Below are positions 43,063-52,577 of a stretch of DNA of 64,000 bases, one piece after another (position 1 is the stretch's first letter; each line of letters begins with the position of its first letter). The notes under the pieces were generated by a model, which had not been told where the DNA came from, made no database searches, and saw only the letters and a program-made list of their open reading frames with translations. Made by a program: the position numbers and the translations under genes. Source of the DNA: Clostridiales bacterium (GTDB taxonomy: Bacteria; Bacillota; Clostridia; Saccharofermentanales; Saccharofermentanaceae); assembly GCA_017962145.1 (NCBI GenBank), contig JAGCVX010000010.1, positions 1-64,000 of the forward strand, read 5' to 3'.

Positions 43063-44730
43063 TCAGTCAAAGAAGATAAGACCACGGAAAAGATCGTCGA
43101 TGTTCATGCCATCGAAGTAGATATCATATCCACCGGAAGACTCTTGGACCGTGACCATCTGGAACGGCACCGGCTCGGATCCGTCACCCTTTACCCAGAG
43201 GAAGTAGGCCAGGCCATAATCGGAATCTAAGCCCAGAAGCTTGACTGTTGAGTCCTGCGGGATCGTGACGGTGTCGCCGGTCGGCTCACCGAACTGATTA
43301 AAGATGCCCAGAGTCATCTCCTGGTTTGTTACTGCATACGCAGTCTTTTCAAGATATGAGTCCAGCTCTTGCGGAAGTCCGGTGGAAGTCAGTAGAGAAC
43401 AACTCTTCGTGAAATGCCCTGTTCCCATAAAGTCGGCTCTTTCCCAGATTTGGCACCTATCGGCGTCATAGGGATAGGAATCCAGCTCACCGCAGGTACC
43501 GGTGTATACAAAGACGTCGCCTTCCAGACGGAATACAAGGGTGTTGAAGACAGGATCTTCGGAAGTGCATTCGACATAGAGATAGTAGTCATCTCCCGTA
43601 TATGTCATGAAACTCTCGGAGATACCGTCTGCATAGATATCGAGATTGTAGAGGCTCAGGTCGCAGATATTTCCGTTTATGCTGACCTGCAGGTCGAGAT
43701 CGTAGGAGGTGCTTGCATTTTCAACGAGGACCTCGTCGAGTACGCCGTCATCGTCGAAGTCCCAGGCGATGCGGTGATTATAGTCCGACGCGAGAGTAAA
43801 ATACGGTGTGGTGGAAGCGAAAAGCCCAATATCGACACAATCACACACATCCATCACGGAAACTTTCATCTCATATTCCCATTGACGTCCATAGGAGTCG
43901 GTGACCGGGTAATAAAACGCGATACAGTCCTGATAGATCAGGAACCGGATCTCATCGTCGGAACCGTTACGGACCAGATCGGCGATCGAATTCACGTAAT
44001 CGATAAACTGGGCGGAGTCGTTCGTTTTGGCATAGCTTTCTACATGCTGCGCAAAACCTTCCCGGTCGAGTACGACGCGGTCGAAGGGGATCTCTTCGCC
44101 GGCGGCGACCGAAAAGTTATAGCATTTGACACTGTTTTCGAGGGTGTCTCCGGTCGAGAAACTTCTTCGGATAGCAAAAGACAGGATCTGCTCGTCAGCA
44201 CGTGCGACCGACGTGTATGAGTAGATCTCCTGAAACCAGTATTCATAGTAGTTACTGGTATCGACACTCTTCAGAACGTCCGGGAACGAAAGGAGACAGT
44301 CATCGAAGAGTTCGTTGCATTCGAGGGTTTCGTCCATGTAGATGCTCGAGACAGTTTGCTGCAGTTTATCGTCATACACTTCGATAAAATCGCAGTGCTC
44401 GTCGATGGTGAAAAGGACATCGTCGACTTTTGCGCACATTTCGCCATAGCCCTGCTCGCTGCTCCAGAACGCAAGATCCAGGTAATCCAGATCGTGGTCG
44501 ATGCCGGGCACTTTCAAAGAGGGGTCAGGTGCCGTGCTGGTCTCAGATGGATCGGTCGGATCTGTTTCTGAGTTTTCCGTGTCGGAAGGGTCTTCGGTTT
44601 CCGAGGTTTCCGTTTCAGTAGTCTTTTTGGCCTTTTTCTTCTTTTTCGTTTCTTCCGTTTCTTTGTTGGTGCAGCCGACCAGAGAAAGGATCATCGCCAT
44701 GGTCAGTAAACTTGCTGCTAAACGTTTCAT
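43063..44730 (-). CDS. Lipoprotein with Lys-run and Thr/Glu/Asp-rich linker, unknown domain
   Basis: 555 residues. Signal peptide ending LSLVGC (Cys 20), then TNKETEETKKKKKAKK, then a Thr/Glu/Ser/Asp linker to about residue 60. The remaining about 490 residues form a soluble acidic domain I do not recognise. It contains one VI/FG-GAP-like segment (FDDDGVLDEVLVENASTSYDLDLQVSING), which may fold as a beta-propeller or calcium-binding repeat. ATG 44730 has TTGGAGG 7 bases upstream; longer frames are not supported. The linker closely resembles that of the DUF885 lipoprotein at 32746. Divergent to the LRR gene. Confidence 0.7.
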   Translation of the reverse strand: MKRLAASLLTMAMILSLVGCTNKETEETKKKKKAKKTTETETSETEDPSDTENSETDPTDPSETSTAPDPSLKVPGIDHDLDYLDLAFWSSEQGYGEMCAKVDDVLFTIDEHCDFIEVYDDKLQQTVSSIYMDETLECNELFDDCLLSFPDVLKSVDTSNYYEYWFQEIYSYTSVARADEQILSFAIRRSFSTGDTLENSVKCYNFSVAAGEEIPFDRVVLDREGFAQHVESYAKTNDSAQFIDYVNSIADLVRNGSDDEIRFLIYQDCIAFYYPVTDSYGRQWEYEMKVSVMDVCDCVDIGLFASTTPYFTLASDYNHRIAWDFDDDGVLDEVLVENASTSYDLDLQVSINGNICDLSLYNLDIYADGISESFMTYTGDDYYLYVECTSEDPVFNTLVFRLEGDVFVYTGTCGELDSYPYDADRCQIWERADFMGTGHFTKSCSLLTSTGLPQELDSYLEKTAYAVTNQEMTLGIFNQFGEPTGDTVTIPQDSTVKLLGLDSDYGLAYFLWVKGDGSEPVPFQMVTVQESSGGYDIYFDGMNIDDLFRGLIFFD

Positions 44731-44870
44731 AAAGCGCCTCCAAACTGTATTTTCCTGAAAAAAGCGTATCATTTTGGCCTCGGAAAGTAAAGGAAACGAC
44801 TTTGAGGAGCGCATGACGATTTCTCGTGGTAAGATAGTAACATAGTATGAAAAGGCATGGAGGTGTTTGT

Positions 44871-47468
44871 GTGAAAAGAAAGATTAGTGTGATAGCTGCT
44901 TCACTGGCTGTAGCTATAGTGCTTACAGTGGTACCCAAACTGAGAATCGGAACTGTCCGTGCAGACGCATCCGAGGCAGATACTACGGTGGAAGAAGTAC
45001 AGATCGAGATTAACGCGACGAATTTCCCGGATGCGAATTTCAGAAAATATGTAACCGATTATTTTGATTTTGATACTCCGAAAGGTGTACTTACTCAGAA
45101 TGAAATCAGTTATAAATTGGATATTAATTGCGCGGGAAAAGACATCAAGTCACTTAAGGGAATCGAGTTTTTCACTGAGTTGCAAGAATTAAGGTGTTTT
45201 ATGAACGATCTGGACGAACTGGATATCAGCAAAAATACGAAGCTCACATATCTGGATTGTTCTGATAATCCATCTCTTACAAAACTTGTAACAAATGGAG
45301 CAATAAGTCTTGAAGAGTTGAATTGTAGTAAATGTTCGCTGAACGAACTGAATGTCAGTAAAAACACGAAACTTAAAATTCTGAAATGCTATTTGAATTC
45401 TTCTCTTACAAAACTTGTTGTTAAAGGAGCGTCGAGTCTTGAGAAGCTGGAGTGTTATGACACAGGCATTACTACGTTGGACTTAAGCGGAAATCAGAAG
45501 CTGAAATACATGGATTGTGGTGATTGTTCGCTGACAGAAATTGATTTGGGTGTACATCCTTATCTTACAGCGTTTTATTGTTACCGGAACAAGATTACGA
45601 GTCTTGATTTTTCAGGATGTCCTGCTCTGGATTTATTGTATTGTTATAACAATAATATTTCAGTATTAAATGTCGCTAATAGTCCTAAGTTAAGAAATTT
45701 CCATTGTGACAATAATCCGATTACGAAAATTGATGTCTCTTCTTGTCCTTATCTTGTTGAAACAGTCCAGAAAGGTTCTCGATTTTCTGTCTCTGGTACT
45801 TCATCCGGACACTATCGTGAGTACATAGAATATCAATACTATGTTGAACTTGCCGATGGGACTACGATTTTCTGCACTCTTGATGTTGATGACGGCGATC
45901 ACGTTTATACTGAAATACCTACCTATAATGTAACTGTAACTACAGATGGACATGGTACTGCCACAGCTTCCGTTACCTCGGGTACAGAGGGAACAGAAGT
46001 ATCGCTTTCTGCCAGTCCGAAATCTGGTTATAAATTCAAAAAATGGCAGGTTGTTTCGGGTAATGTAACAATTTCAGGTAACAAATTCAAGATTGCGGAA
46101 GCGGATGTCAAAATCAAGGCTATATTTGAACCGATCACCAGAACGGTTACGGTAATCACAGACGGAAATGGTAAGGCGACAGCCTCTGCAGCAAGTGGCA
46201 TCATCGACGATACTGTTACGCTTAGCGCAACGCCGAATGACGGTTACCGGTTCAAACAGTGGCAGGTAGTTTCCGGCGGTGTCACGATCAAAAATGATGC
46301 ATTTGCAATTGGTACGGCAGATGTAAAGATCAAGGCTATATTTGAACCGATCACCAGAACGGTTACGGTTACTTCAGATGGAAATGGTACGGCGACAGCC
46401 TCTGCAGCAAGTGGCATCATCGGCGATACTGTTACGCTTAGTGCAACGCCGGATGATGGATACCGTTTCAAAGAGTGGCAGGTTATTTCCGGCGGTGTCA
46501 CGATCGAAAATAATACATTTGTAATCGGTACAGCAGATGTTGAGATCAAGGCAGTTTTCGAGGCTGTTCCGACAAATCCGGATCCGGATGAACCGACACC
46601 CGAACCGGGTCCGGATACCCCGACTCCTGAACCGGGCCCTGACACACCTACACCTGAGCCGCAGCCGGATACACCTACACCGGAACCGCAGCCCGATACA
46701 CCGACTCCGACACCGGAAAAAGAACCGTCCTTCGAGGACTTCGTTGAGCGTCTTTATGTAGTCGCACTCGGCCGTCCCTCTGAAGCAGAAGGTAAGGCTT
46801 TCTGGGTAGAGCAGGTTGTAAAGAACGGATTCACTGGCGCAGACTGTGCTCGCTTCTTCATGCTGGGCGCACCTGAGTTCCTGGGCCGTAACCTGACCGA
46901 TGACGAGTTCGTAGAAGTACTCTACAAGACCTACTTCGATCGTGATTCCGAACCGGACGGTAAGGCATACTGGCTTGGCCGTCTCGCATCCGGAACCGAG
47001 CGTGCAGTACTCGTTGAAGAATTCATCGAGTCTGTTGAGTGGTGCAATGTCTGTGCGACTTATGGCGTCAAGTCCGGAGCGCAGTGGCATAAAGCAACGA
47101 TCGCAAGTAAGAATGCAATCAAGTTTGCAACACGTTTGTATACATGTTGTCTCGGCCGTGATCCGGAAGAAGAAGGTCTGAAGTACTGGTCACTGGCTCT
47201 GACAAACCTCGACGCAACAGGTTATCAGGCCGCAAGCATGTTCTTTACACTTCCTGAGTTCGTAGGCCTGAATACCACGAACGAAGAGTATCTGACCCGT
47301 CTTTATAAGACATTCATGGGACGTGAACCGGAAGCGGATGGATTCAACTACTGGCTCGGACTTCTGAACGGAGGTACGGACAGAAATGATGTCATGCGCG
47401 CATTCGCAGGATGCCCTGAGTTCCAGGAGATCTGCAACCAGTACGGAATCGATAGAGGAGAGATCTAA
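44871..47468 (+). CDS. Secreted LRR / B-repeat / DUF4214 surface protein
   Basis: 865 residues. Signal peptide (about 1-33), a cap with NFPDANFRKYV (DUF-type LRR cap), leucine-rich repeats of the LxxLDCSxNxxLTxL kind (about 57-297), and three InlB B-repeat-like units of 72 residues (about 353-566). A run of PTPEP-type repeats (about 567-617) follows, then three to four DUF4214 units (about 620-863; pattern RLYxxxLGRxPxxEGxxYW). No sortase motif, TM or S-layer domain is at the C terminus. GTG 44871 follows GGAGG at 7 bases; an ATG eight codons earlier contains the SD within it. The LRR part is much richer in A+T than the rest. Confidence 0.8.
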   Translation: MKRKISVIAASLAVAIVLTVVPKLRIGTVRADASEADTTVEEVQIEINATNFPDANFRKYVTDYFDFDTPKGVLTQNEISYKLDINCAGKDIKSLKGIEFFTELQELRCFMNDLDELDISKNTKLTYLDCSDNPSLTKLVTNGAISLEELNCSKCSLNELNVSKNTKLKILKCYLNSSLTKLVVKGASSLEKLECYDTGITTLDLSGNQKLKYMDCGDCSLTEIDLGVHPYLTAFYCYRNKITSLDFSGCPALDLLYCYNNNISVLNVANSPKLRNFHCDNNPITKIDVSSCPYLVETVQKGSRFSVSGTSSGHYREYIEYQYYVELADGTTIFCTLDVDDGDHVYTEIPTYNVTVTTDGHGTATASVTSGTEGTEVSLSASPKSGYKFKKWQVVSGNVTISGNKFKIAEADVKIKAIFEPITRTVTVITDGNGKATASAASGIIDDTVTLSATPNDGYRFKQWQVVSGGVTIKNDAFAIGTADVKIKAIFEPITRTVTVTSDGNGTATASAASGIIGDTVTLSATPDDGYRFKEWQVISGGVTIENNTFVIGTADVEIKAVFEAVPTNPDPDEPTPEPGPDTPTPEPGPDTPTPEPQPDTPTPEPQPDTPTPTPEKEPSFEDFVERLYVVALGRPSEAEGKAFWVEQVVKNGFTGADCARFFMLGAPEFLGRNLTDDEFVEVLYKTYFDRDSEPDGKAYWLGRLASGTERAVLVEEFIESVEWCNVCATYGVKSGAQWHKATIASKNAIKFATRLYTCCLGRDPEEEGLKYWSLALTNLDATGYQAASMFFTLPEFVGLNTTNEEYLTRLYKTFMGREPEADGFNYWLGLLNGGTDRNDVMRAFAGCPEFQEICNQYGIDRGEI
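45928..46570 (+). repeat. Three tandem 216-bp coding repeats
   Basis: Units begin near 45928, 46144 and 46360 and encode the B-repeat domains. Units 2 and 3 are nearly the same in DNA, including an identical junction (AACCGATCACCAGAACGGTT) at both; unit 1 is more diverged. Confidence 0.8.
46580..46720 (+). repeat. Pro/Thr/Glu-coding short tandem repeats
   Basis: About 24-bp units coding for PTPEPGPD and PTPEPQPD, which give an extended linker between B-repeats and DUF4214 units. Such a tract can change in copy number by slippage. Confidence 0.7.
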
Positions 47469-47528
47469 ATCCGGCAACAGGTTGTGTGATAAGATAGATT
47501 AAATCGGACAAGTAAAAGGAGAATATTT

Positions 47529-47831
47529 ATGGTTAAGCATGTAATCATCTGGACGCTGATCGACGGTATTTCGGAAGAGGAGAAGGCACAGGCCAAGAAG
47601 AATATCAAGGCAGGACTTGAGGGACTTGCCGGAAAGATCCCGGGTCTGATCGATATCAAAGTCAACATCGACGGACTTTCCAGTTCCAACACGGATCTGA
47701 TGCTGGATTCGACTTTTGAAGATGAAGCTTCCCTTCAGGGCTATGCCGTTCATCCGGCACACGTTGACGTGGCGACCAATATCGTACGTCCTTACTCGAA
47801 GATCCGCAGCTGCTTCGATTTCGAAGTATAA
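47529..47831 (+). CDS. Dabb (stress-responsive alpha/beta barrel) family protein
   Basis: 100 residues, a single Dabb domain. It starts MVKHVIIWTL, and has the family's NTDLMLDSTFEDEASLQGYAVHPAH segment near residue 54. Dabb proteins form ferredoxin-like dimers; role in bacteria mostly unknown. SD AAGGAG. The stop lies 12 bases before surE, so probably one transcript. Confidence 0.85.
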   Translation: MVKHVIIWTLIDGISEEEKAQAKKNIKAGLEGLAGKIPGLIDIKVNIDGLSSSNTDLMLDSTFEDEASLQGYAVHPAHVDVATNIVRPYSKIRSCFDFEV

Positions 47832-47843
47832 GCAGGGTCGGTT

Positions 47844-48593
47844 ATGAGTGATAATAACAGAAAGATCCTGGTCACTAACGATGACGGAATCACTTCCGAC
47901 GGCCTGGTACGGCTTGTGAGAGAAGCGGCAAAATGGGGAGAAGTCTGGGTCGTGGCACCGGACGGACAGAGAAGTGCCGCCTCGCACAGTCTTACGATCA
48001 GTGAGCCGCTGGATGTTAAACCGGTGGCATTTCCGGTAGACGGCGTGCATGCATTTTCGTGTTCCGGACTTCCGAGCGACTGCGTCCGAATCGGATCGCA
48101 ATGCCTCATGCCCGAAAGGCCGGATATCGTATTTTCAGGGATCAATAATGGCTATAATGTCGGAACGGATATCCAGTATTCCGCGACTGTCGCGGCTGCA
48201 CTCGATGCTACGATGGCAGGCTTTCCGGCAATCGCATTTTCCGAAGGCTTTGCTTTTGATCCAAGAGAAAGCGGAGCCGGCCGCAAAGTGACGGAGGCGT
48301 ATCTTCCGATCGTGATGGAAGAACTTCTTTCTTCCGATCCGGTACCGGGAATAGTCATCAACGTCAACTTCCCGGACTGTCCGATCGATCAGTGTAAAGG
48401 CATCCTGCGGGACAGAAAAGTCAGCATGAATAATCCGTATTTCGACATCTTCAAACTGGAAGAAGAACTGCCGGATAAAACGAAAAGATACTCGGTCCAC
48501 TGGGTCGACAGAGACCACGCCGACGAAGGTACGGATCTTCGGGCGCTGCTCGACGGATATGTCTCGATCGGAGTGGTACATAACATCAGCTGA
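47844..48593 (+). CDS. surE: 5'/3'-nucleotidase SurE
   Basis: 249 residues. N-terminal TNDDG metal motif (residues 11-15) and the SGINNGYNVGTDIQYSATVAAALD motif near 93-116 identify SurE. It dephosphorylates nucleoside monophosphates and is a survival protein in many bacteria. The SD is weak (AGCAGGG), consistent with translation coupled to the Dabb gene. Confidence 0.9.
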   Translation: MSDNNRKILVTNDDGITSDGLVRLVREAAKWGEVWVVAPDGQRSAASHSLTISEPLDVKPVAFPVDGVHAFSCSGLPSDCVRIGSQCLMPERPDIVFSGINNGYNVGTDIQYSATVAAALDATMAGFPAIAFSEGFAFDPRESGAGRKVTEAYLPIVMEELLSSDPVPGIVINVNFPDCPIDQCKGILRDRKVSMNNPYFDIFKLEEELPDKTKRYSVHWVDRDHADEGTDLRALLDGYVSIGVVHNIS

Positions 48594-48630
48594 AAAGGGA
48601 TAGTGCATTTTAAGAAGGAGGAGGACGAAC

Positions 48631-49293
48631 ATGAATATAAGAACGATTCGAGTTACAGGAAAAGGACTTTTGAAGATCAAGCCGGATCAGACGTGCATCT
48701 TTATGGATCTGGAAGGCGTGGAAGAAAAGTACGAAGACACGGTCCGTCGCTCTTCTGAAGACACGAAGGCGGTCAAGGATGCGCTGGAAAAGGTCGGTAT
48801 CGCGCAGGAAAATGTCAGAACGACGAGCTTCGATATCGAACCACAGTACGAAGGTTATGAGGAAAAAGGGGTCTGGAAACAGGCATTTAAGGGATATCGT
48901 TTTACGCATTCTCTCCGTTTCGTTTTCGATATGGACAAAGAACTCCTCGGCAAGATCTTCGGTGCATTGGCCGCATGCCCGGCTAACCCGCAGTTTCGCG
49001 TCAGCTACCGCGTAAAGGATCAGGAGAGCGCGAAAAAGCTCCTTCTTGCTTCAGCGGTTTCCGATGCGAAGGAAAAAGCGGAGATACTGACATTGGCAGC
49101 CGGAGTCTCTCTAAAAGAGATCCGCCATATCGACTATTCGTTTGGCGCAGTGCAGATGGAGGTTATGCCGATGAACCGCCTCAAGGCTGCGGGTGGCGTT
49201 GCCTGCTGTGCAGACTATGAGATGTCCGTGGATATGAATCCGGAAGATATCGAAGTTTCCGACACCGTGACGGTGGTCTGGGAGATCGGTTAA
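48631..49293 (+). CDS. SIMPL domain (DUF541) protein
   Basis: 220 residues, no signal peptide seen. RTIRVTGKGLLKIKPDQT at the start, and the QENVRTTSFDIEPQYEG segment near 60, are typical of DUF541. Most members are periplasmic or secreted, but this one appears cytoplasmic. SD is GGAGGAGGA. It is preceded by an AGTGCATTT site. The 3' end overlaps the convergent membrane protein gene by four bases. Confidence 0.8.
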   Translation: MNIRTIRVTGKGLLKIKPDQTCIFMDLEGVEEKYEDTVRRSSEDTKAVKDALEKVGIAQENVRTTSFDIEPQYEGYEEKGVWKQAFKGYRFTHSLRFVFDMDKELLGKIFGALAACPANPQFRVSYRVKDQESAKKLLLASAVSDAKEKAEILTLAAGVSLKEIRHIDYSFGAVQMEVMPMNRLKAAGGVACCADYEMSVDMNPEDIEVSDTVTVVWEIG

Positions 49294-50192
49294 GCGTAGA
49301 TAAACATTAAAAGAAGAAATGGTGTCTCGCAAAGCAGACTTACGATGTTTGCGGTGATACCGAAGGCGATTCCTCGAGTTGGACAGGGGTCGCCTTCTTT
49401 GTTTTTCAGCTTGCTCTTATAGTAGAGTGCTTCGATGACGATGATCAGGATCTCCGTGATCGCCCAGATAATGAACTGGAGTTCGTCGGAAACGCGAAGT
49501 CCGCCGGTTCCGAGAAGAACGGAGTTCAAAAGGATCTGTGTGATCAGGTTGATCAGAAGGAAATGCAGAAAGTTCTTGATCTTCATCAGGCGGAAGCAGA
49601 GCATGACGATGAATTCCACGACCAATGTGGCGAGAAGACACCATCCTGCTGCGTAAAAGTACCTTTGCAGGGATTCGGCAGTGAAAGGCTTTTCGGTGAT
49701 GGTGTTTGCGGAAATGTCGTATGTACAAACGGAGTTATAGGTGGTTTTAGTAATGACCGGGCTCGTGATGACCTGAAGGTCTTCGGTAACGATAGCCACT
49801 TTAAAGGTGGTCGGAACCATATACCAGAAACGGAAAGAGGATCTATTCTCGGCGGAGGAAAGTATATTTTCCCCGACCGGATCGAGATAGAGCGAGAAAC
49901 CATCTTCGTTATATGCGGCTAATGTTTCGAGCACATCTTCCGGACAGGTCTCGCGCTTCTCTCTATATAAATCTTCCAGATTCATGACGCCTTGTTTTTT
50001 GGAAAGAAGCGCGACGTAGTATGTTCCGGAAGGGGGATTCTGGATGTTGACTGTGATCGATGGCTTTGGTCCCATATCGGCACGGACACGGGAAGTGGTG
50101 CTGCCAAGATAAAAAAGTGTGAAAAAGACTGCAAGGGCAAAGCATGCGATGCTTTGGACTTTGGTTTTTCCGATCGTGCGTGAACGCTCCAT
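49290..50192 (-). CDS. Membrane protein of unknown function
   Basis: 300 residues. Signal/TM helix (about 12-32) is followed by an extracytoplasmic beta-rich domain (about 38-175) that begins GPKPSITVNIQNPPSGTYYVALLSK, and then four TM helices (about 180-300) with short loops. It looks like a small surface sensor or transport-associated protein, as homologous proteins with the PKPSI start are seen in Clostridia. AAAGGAGGG precedes ATG 50192. Confidence 0.65.
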   Translation of the reverse strand: MERSRTIGKTKVQSIACFALAVFFTLFYLGSTTSRVRADMGPKPSITVNIQNPPSGTYYVALLSKKQGVMNLEDLYREKRETCPEDVLETLAAYNEDGFSLYLDPVGENILSSAENRSSFRFWYMVPTTFKVAIVTEDLQVITSPVITKTTYNSVCTYDISANTITEKPFTAESLQRYFYAAGWCLLATLVVEFIVMLCFRLMKIKNFLHFLLINLITQILLNSVLLGTGGLRVSDELQFIIWAITEILIIVIEALYYKSKLKNKEGDPCPTRGIAFGITANIVSLLCETPFLLLMFIYA

Positions 50193-50289
50193 AAGTGCCC
50201 TCCTTTCGGTCATTCTGACCGATCTTCTGCCATCTCTATCTGCATAATAAACTCCAGAAAAATCCGTGTCAAATCTCTCGTTTTTCGTG

Positions 50290-50318
50290 TTGACATTAAA
50301 AAACAAAAAGAATAGAAT
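50290..50318 (+). promoter_or_regulatory. SigA promoter of the MarR-ABC operon
   Basis: TTGACA (50290-50295), spacer of 17 A-rich bases, TAGAAT (50313-50318). Confidence 0.8.
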
Positions 50319-50332
50319 GTTAGCGTCCTAAC
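50319..50332 (+). promoter_or_regulatory. Inverted repeat abutting the -10, candidate MarR operator
   Basis: GTTAG-CGTC-CTAAC, directly downstream of TAGAAT and covering the expected transcription start. This fits autoregulation by the MarR protein encoded next. Confidence 0.65.
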
Positions 50333-50364
50333 AATCATCGGACAAGGGGAGATATATTATTTCT

Positions 50365-50853
50365 ATGCGTAAAGAGAAACAAGCAACAGGGAGCGGCCCC
50401 GGCATGGATATGCATATCGGGCCCTATGTGCGGCATCTTTCCAAGTCGATCCGTATCTCGATCGATGAAGCGCTCGATAAAGAGTTTTCATCAAGAGGGG
50501 AGACGAGACTGACTTCGGTACAGGCTCACGTGATGGGATATCTGAATATGCAGCATGAGCTCGGGAATGTGGTCTATCAGAAAGACATCGAACAGGTCTT
50601 TCACATCCAGCGAAGTACGGCAACAGGCATCTTGAAACTTCTGGAACAGCGAGGCTCGATCCGGAGGGTATGCGAAGAGAAAGACGCGCGCATGAAGCGC
50701 ATCGAAGTAACGGAGCAGGCGATCCTGACCAAAAAACGTGTCGACTCCACCATCGAAGGCGTGGAAAAGAAACTGGTGGACGGGCTCTCCGAACAGGAGA
50801 TCCGGACGTATATTGAACTGACAGAAAAAATGAGAAGGAATTTGGAAAAATGA
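50365..50853 (+). CDS. MarR-family regulator
   Basis: 162 residues with a winged helix (about 45-110): TSVQAHVMGYL, YQKDIEQVFHIQRSTATGILKLLEQRGSIRR, and wing EEKDARMKRIEVT. It starts at ATG 50365, with a distant GGGGAG; an ATG 13 codons on (50404) has GGGAG at 9 bases and may be the true start. It overlaps the first ABC gene (ATGA). It likely controls this exporter and itself through the site at 50319-50332. Confidence 0.85.
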   Translation: MRKEKQATGSGPGMDMHIGPYVRHLSKSIRISIDEALDKEFSSRGETRLTSVQAHVMGYLNMQHELGNVVYQKDIEQVFHIQRSTATGILKLLEQRGSIRRVCEEKDARMKRIEVTEQAILTKKRVDSTIEGVEKKLVDGLSEQEIRTYIELTEKMRRNLEK

Positions 50854-52577
50854 TCAAACGACTACTGAAATCGGTCCGCGAGTATAAGAAACCATCTATC
50901 TTGTCTCCGGTCCTCGTATCCTGTGAGGTCGTCATGGAGGTCCTGATGCCTCTTCTGATGTCCAAACTGATCGACAACGGTATCGATCAATCAAACATGA
51001 ATTATGTATGGGTGATGGGCACGCTGCTTTTGGTGTGCATGTTCGTCTCCATGGCATTTGGCGCACTTTCCGGCAGAGAAGCGGCCAAGGCCAGTGCCGG
51101 TTTCGCAAAGAACCTGCGCCACGATATGTTCCACAATCTGCAGCGCTTTTCTTTTTCGAACATCGACAAGTTTAAAACATCCAGTATCATTACGAGACTG
51201 ACAACAGACGTTACAAACGTACAGAATGCCTACCAGATGGTGATCCGTATCGCGGTAAGAGCACCGATCATGCTGATCTTCGCGATGTGTGCCAGCTTCT
51301 ATGTAAATGCGAAGGTCGCGCTGATCCTTCTTGCGATCGCTCCGGTCCTGATGATCGGTCTGGTCATCGTCTTCCGCTATGCGCACCCGATCTTCGTCCG
51401 TATGTTCAAGAAGTTCGACCTCATGAACAACGTCGTTCAGGAGAACGTAAGAGGTATCCGTGTAGTTAAGTCTTTTGTAAGAGAAGATCACGAGATCGAA
51501 AAGTTTACTTCCGTCAGCAAGAGCATCCGTGACGATGCAGTCAAAGCTGAGCGTGCGATCAACTGCAACGGCCCGTTGATGATGGCCAGTGTTTACACCG
51601 CCATGCTCCTGATCTCCTGGGTCGGCGCAAAACTCGTCGTTAACGAGGAGATGACCACAGGTCAGCTGACTTCCATGTTCTCCTACACGATGCAGATCCT
51701 CATGAGTCTCATGATGGTATCCATGATCATCGTCATGATCGTTATCTCCAGAGCATCCGCAGATCGTATCTCCGAGATCCTAGAAGAACAGCCGGACATC
51801 ACCAATCCGGAAAATCCGGTAACCGAAGTAGAAGATGGTTCCATCGATTTCAGCCACGTATACTTCAGCTATTCTAAGAATAAGGATAAGAGCTGCCTGA
51901 TGGACTTTGACCTGCACATCAACTCCGGCGAGACCGTCGGTATCATCGGCGGTACGGGCAGTGGTAAGTCTTCCTTTGTACAGCTCATCCCGCGTCTTTA
52001 TGACGTAACGGACGGAACCGTAAAGGTCGGCGGAAAAGATGTCCGTGATTATGACCTCGACGTTATCCGTGATAACGTAGCTATGGTGCTTCAGAAGAAC
52101 GTACTGTTCTCCGGTACCATCAAGGATAACCTCCGCTGGGGTAATCCGAACGCGACCGATGAAGAGATGATCCAGGCATGTAAGATCGCGCAGGCCGACT
52201 CCTTCATCAGTGCATTTCCCGATGGATATGACACATATATCGAGCAGGGCGGTACGAACGTATCCGGTGGTCAGAAGCAGAGACTTTGTATCGCACGAGC
52301 GCTTCTGAAGAATCCGAAGATCCTGATTCTCGATGACTCCACAAGTGCAGTCGATACTGCAACCGACGCGCAGATCCAGAAAGGGTTCGCCGAGTATATC
52401 CCGGGCACGACCAAGCTGATCATCGCTCAGCGTATCTCTTCCGTCGAGCATGCGGACAAGATCGTGGTCATCGACAATGGCCGCATCAATGCAGTCGGCA
52501 CGCACGAGGAACTTTTGAAGAATAACGAGATCTACAAAGAAGTGTATGAATCTCAGAAGAAAGGAGGCGATCAGTAA
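50850..52577 (+). CDS. ABC exporter half-transporter (TM-NBD), first subunit
   Basis: 575 residues. Six TM helices (about 15-310), then the nucleotide-binding domain with Walker A GGTGSGKSS near 370, a signature NVSGGQKQR near 470, Walker B ILILDDSTSAVD near 490. The residue after Walker B Asp is Asp rather than Glu, so this ATP site is probably degenerate, as in heterodimeric exporters. It pairs with the next gene, which it overlaps by one base. Confidence 0.9.
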   Translation: MIKRLLKSVREYKKPSILSPVLVSCEVVMEVLMPLLMSKLIDNGIDQSNMNYVWVMGTLLLVCMFVSMAFGALSGREAAKASAGFAKNLRHDMFHNLQRFSFSNIDKFKTSSIITRLTTDVTNVQNAYQMVIRIAVRAPIMLIFAMCASFYVNAKVALILLAIAPVLMIGLVIVFRYAHPIFVRMFKKFDLMNNVVQENVRGIRVVKSFVREDHEIEKFTSVSKSIRDDAVKAERAINCNGPLMMASVYTAMLLISWVGAKLVVNEEMTTGQLTSMFSYTMQILMSLMMVSMIIVMIVISRASADRISEILEEQPDITNPENPVTEVEDGSIDFSHVYFSYSKNKDKSCLMDFDLHINSGETVGIIGGTGSGKSSFVQLIPRLYDVTDGTVKVGGKDVRDYDLDVIRDNVAMVLQKNVLFSGTIKDNLRWGNPNATDEEMIQACKIAQADSFISAFPDGYDTYIEQGGTNVSGGQKQRLCIARALLKNPKILILDDSTSAVDTATDAQIQKGFAEYIPGTTKLIIAQRISSVEHADKIVVIDNGRINAVGTHEELLKNNEIYKEVYESQKKGGDQ

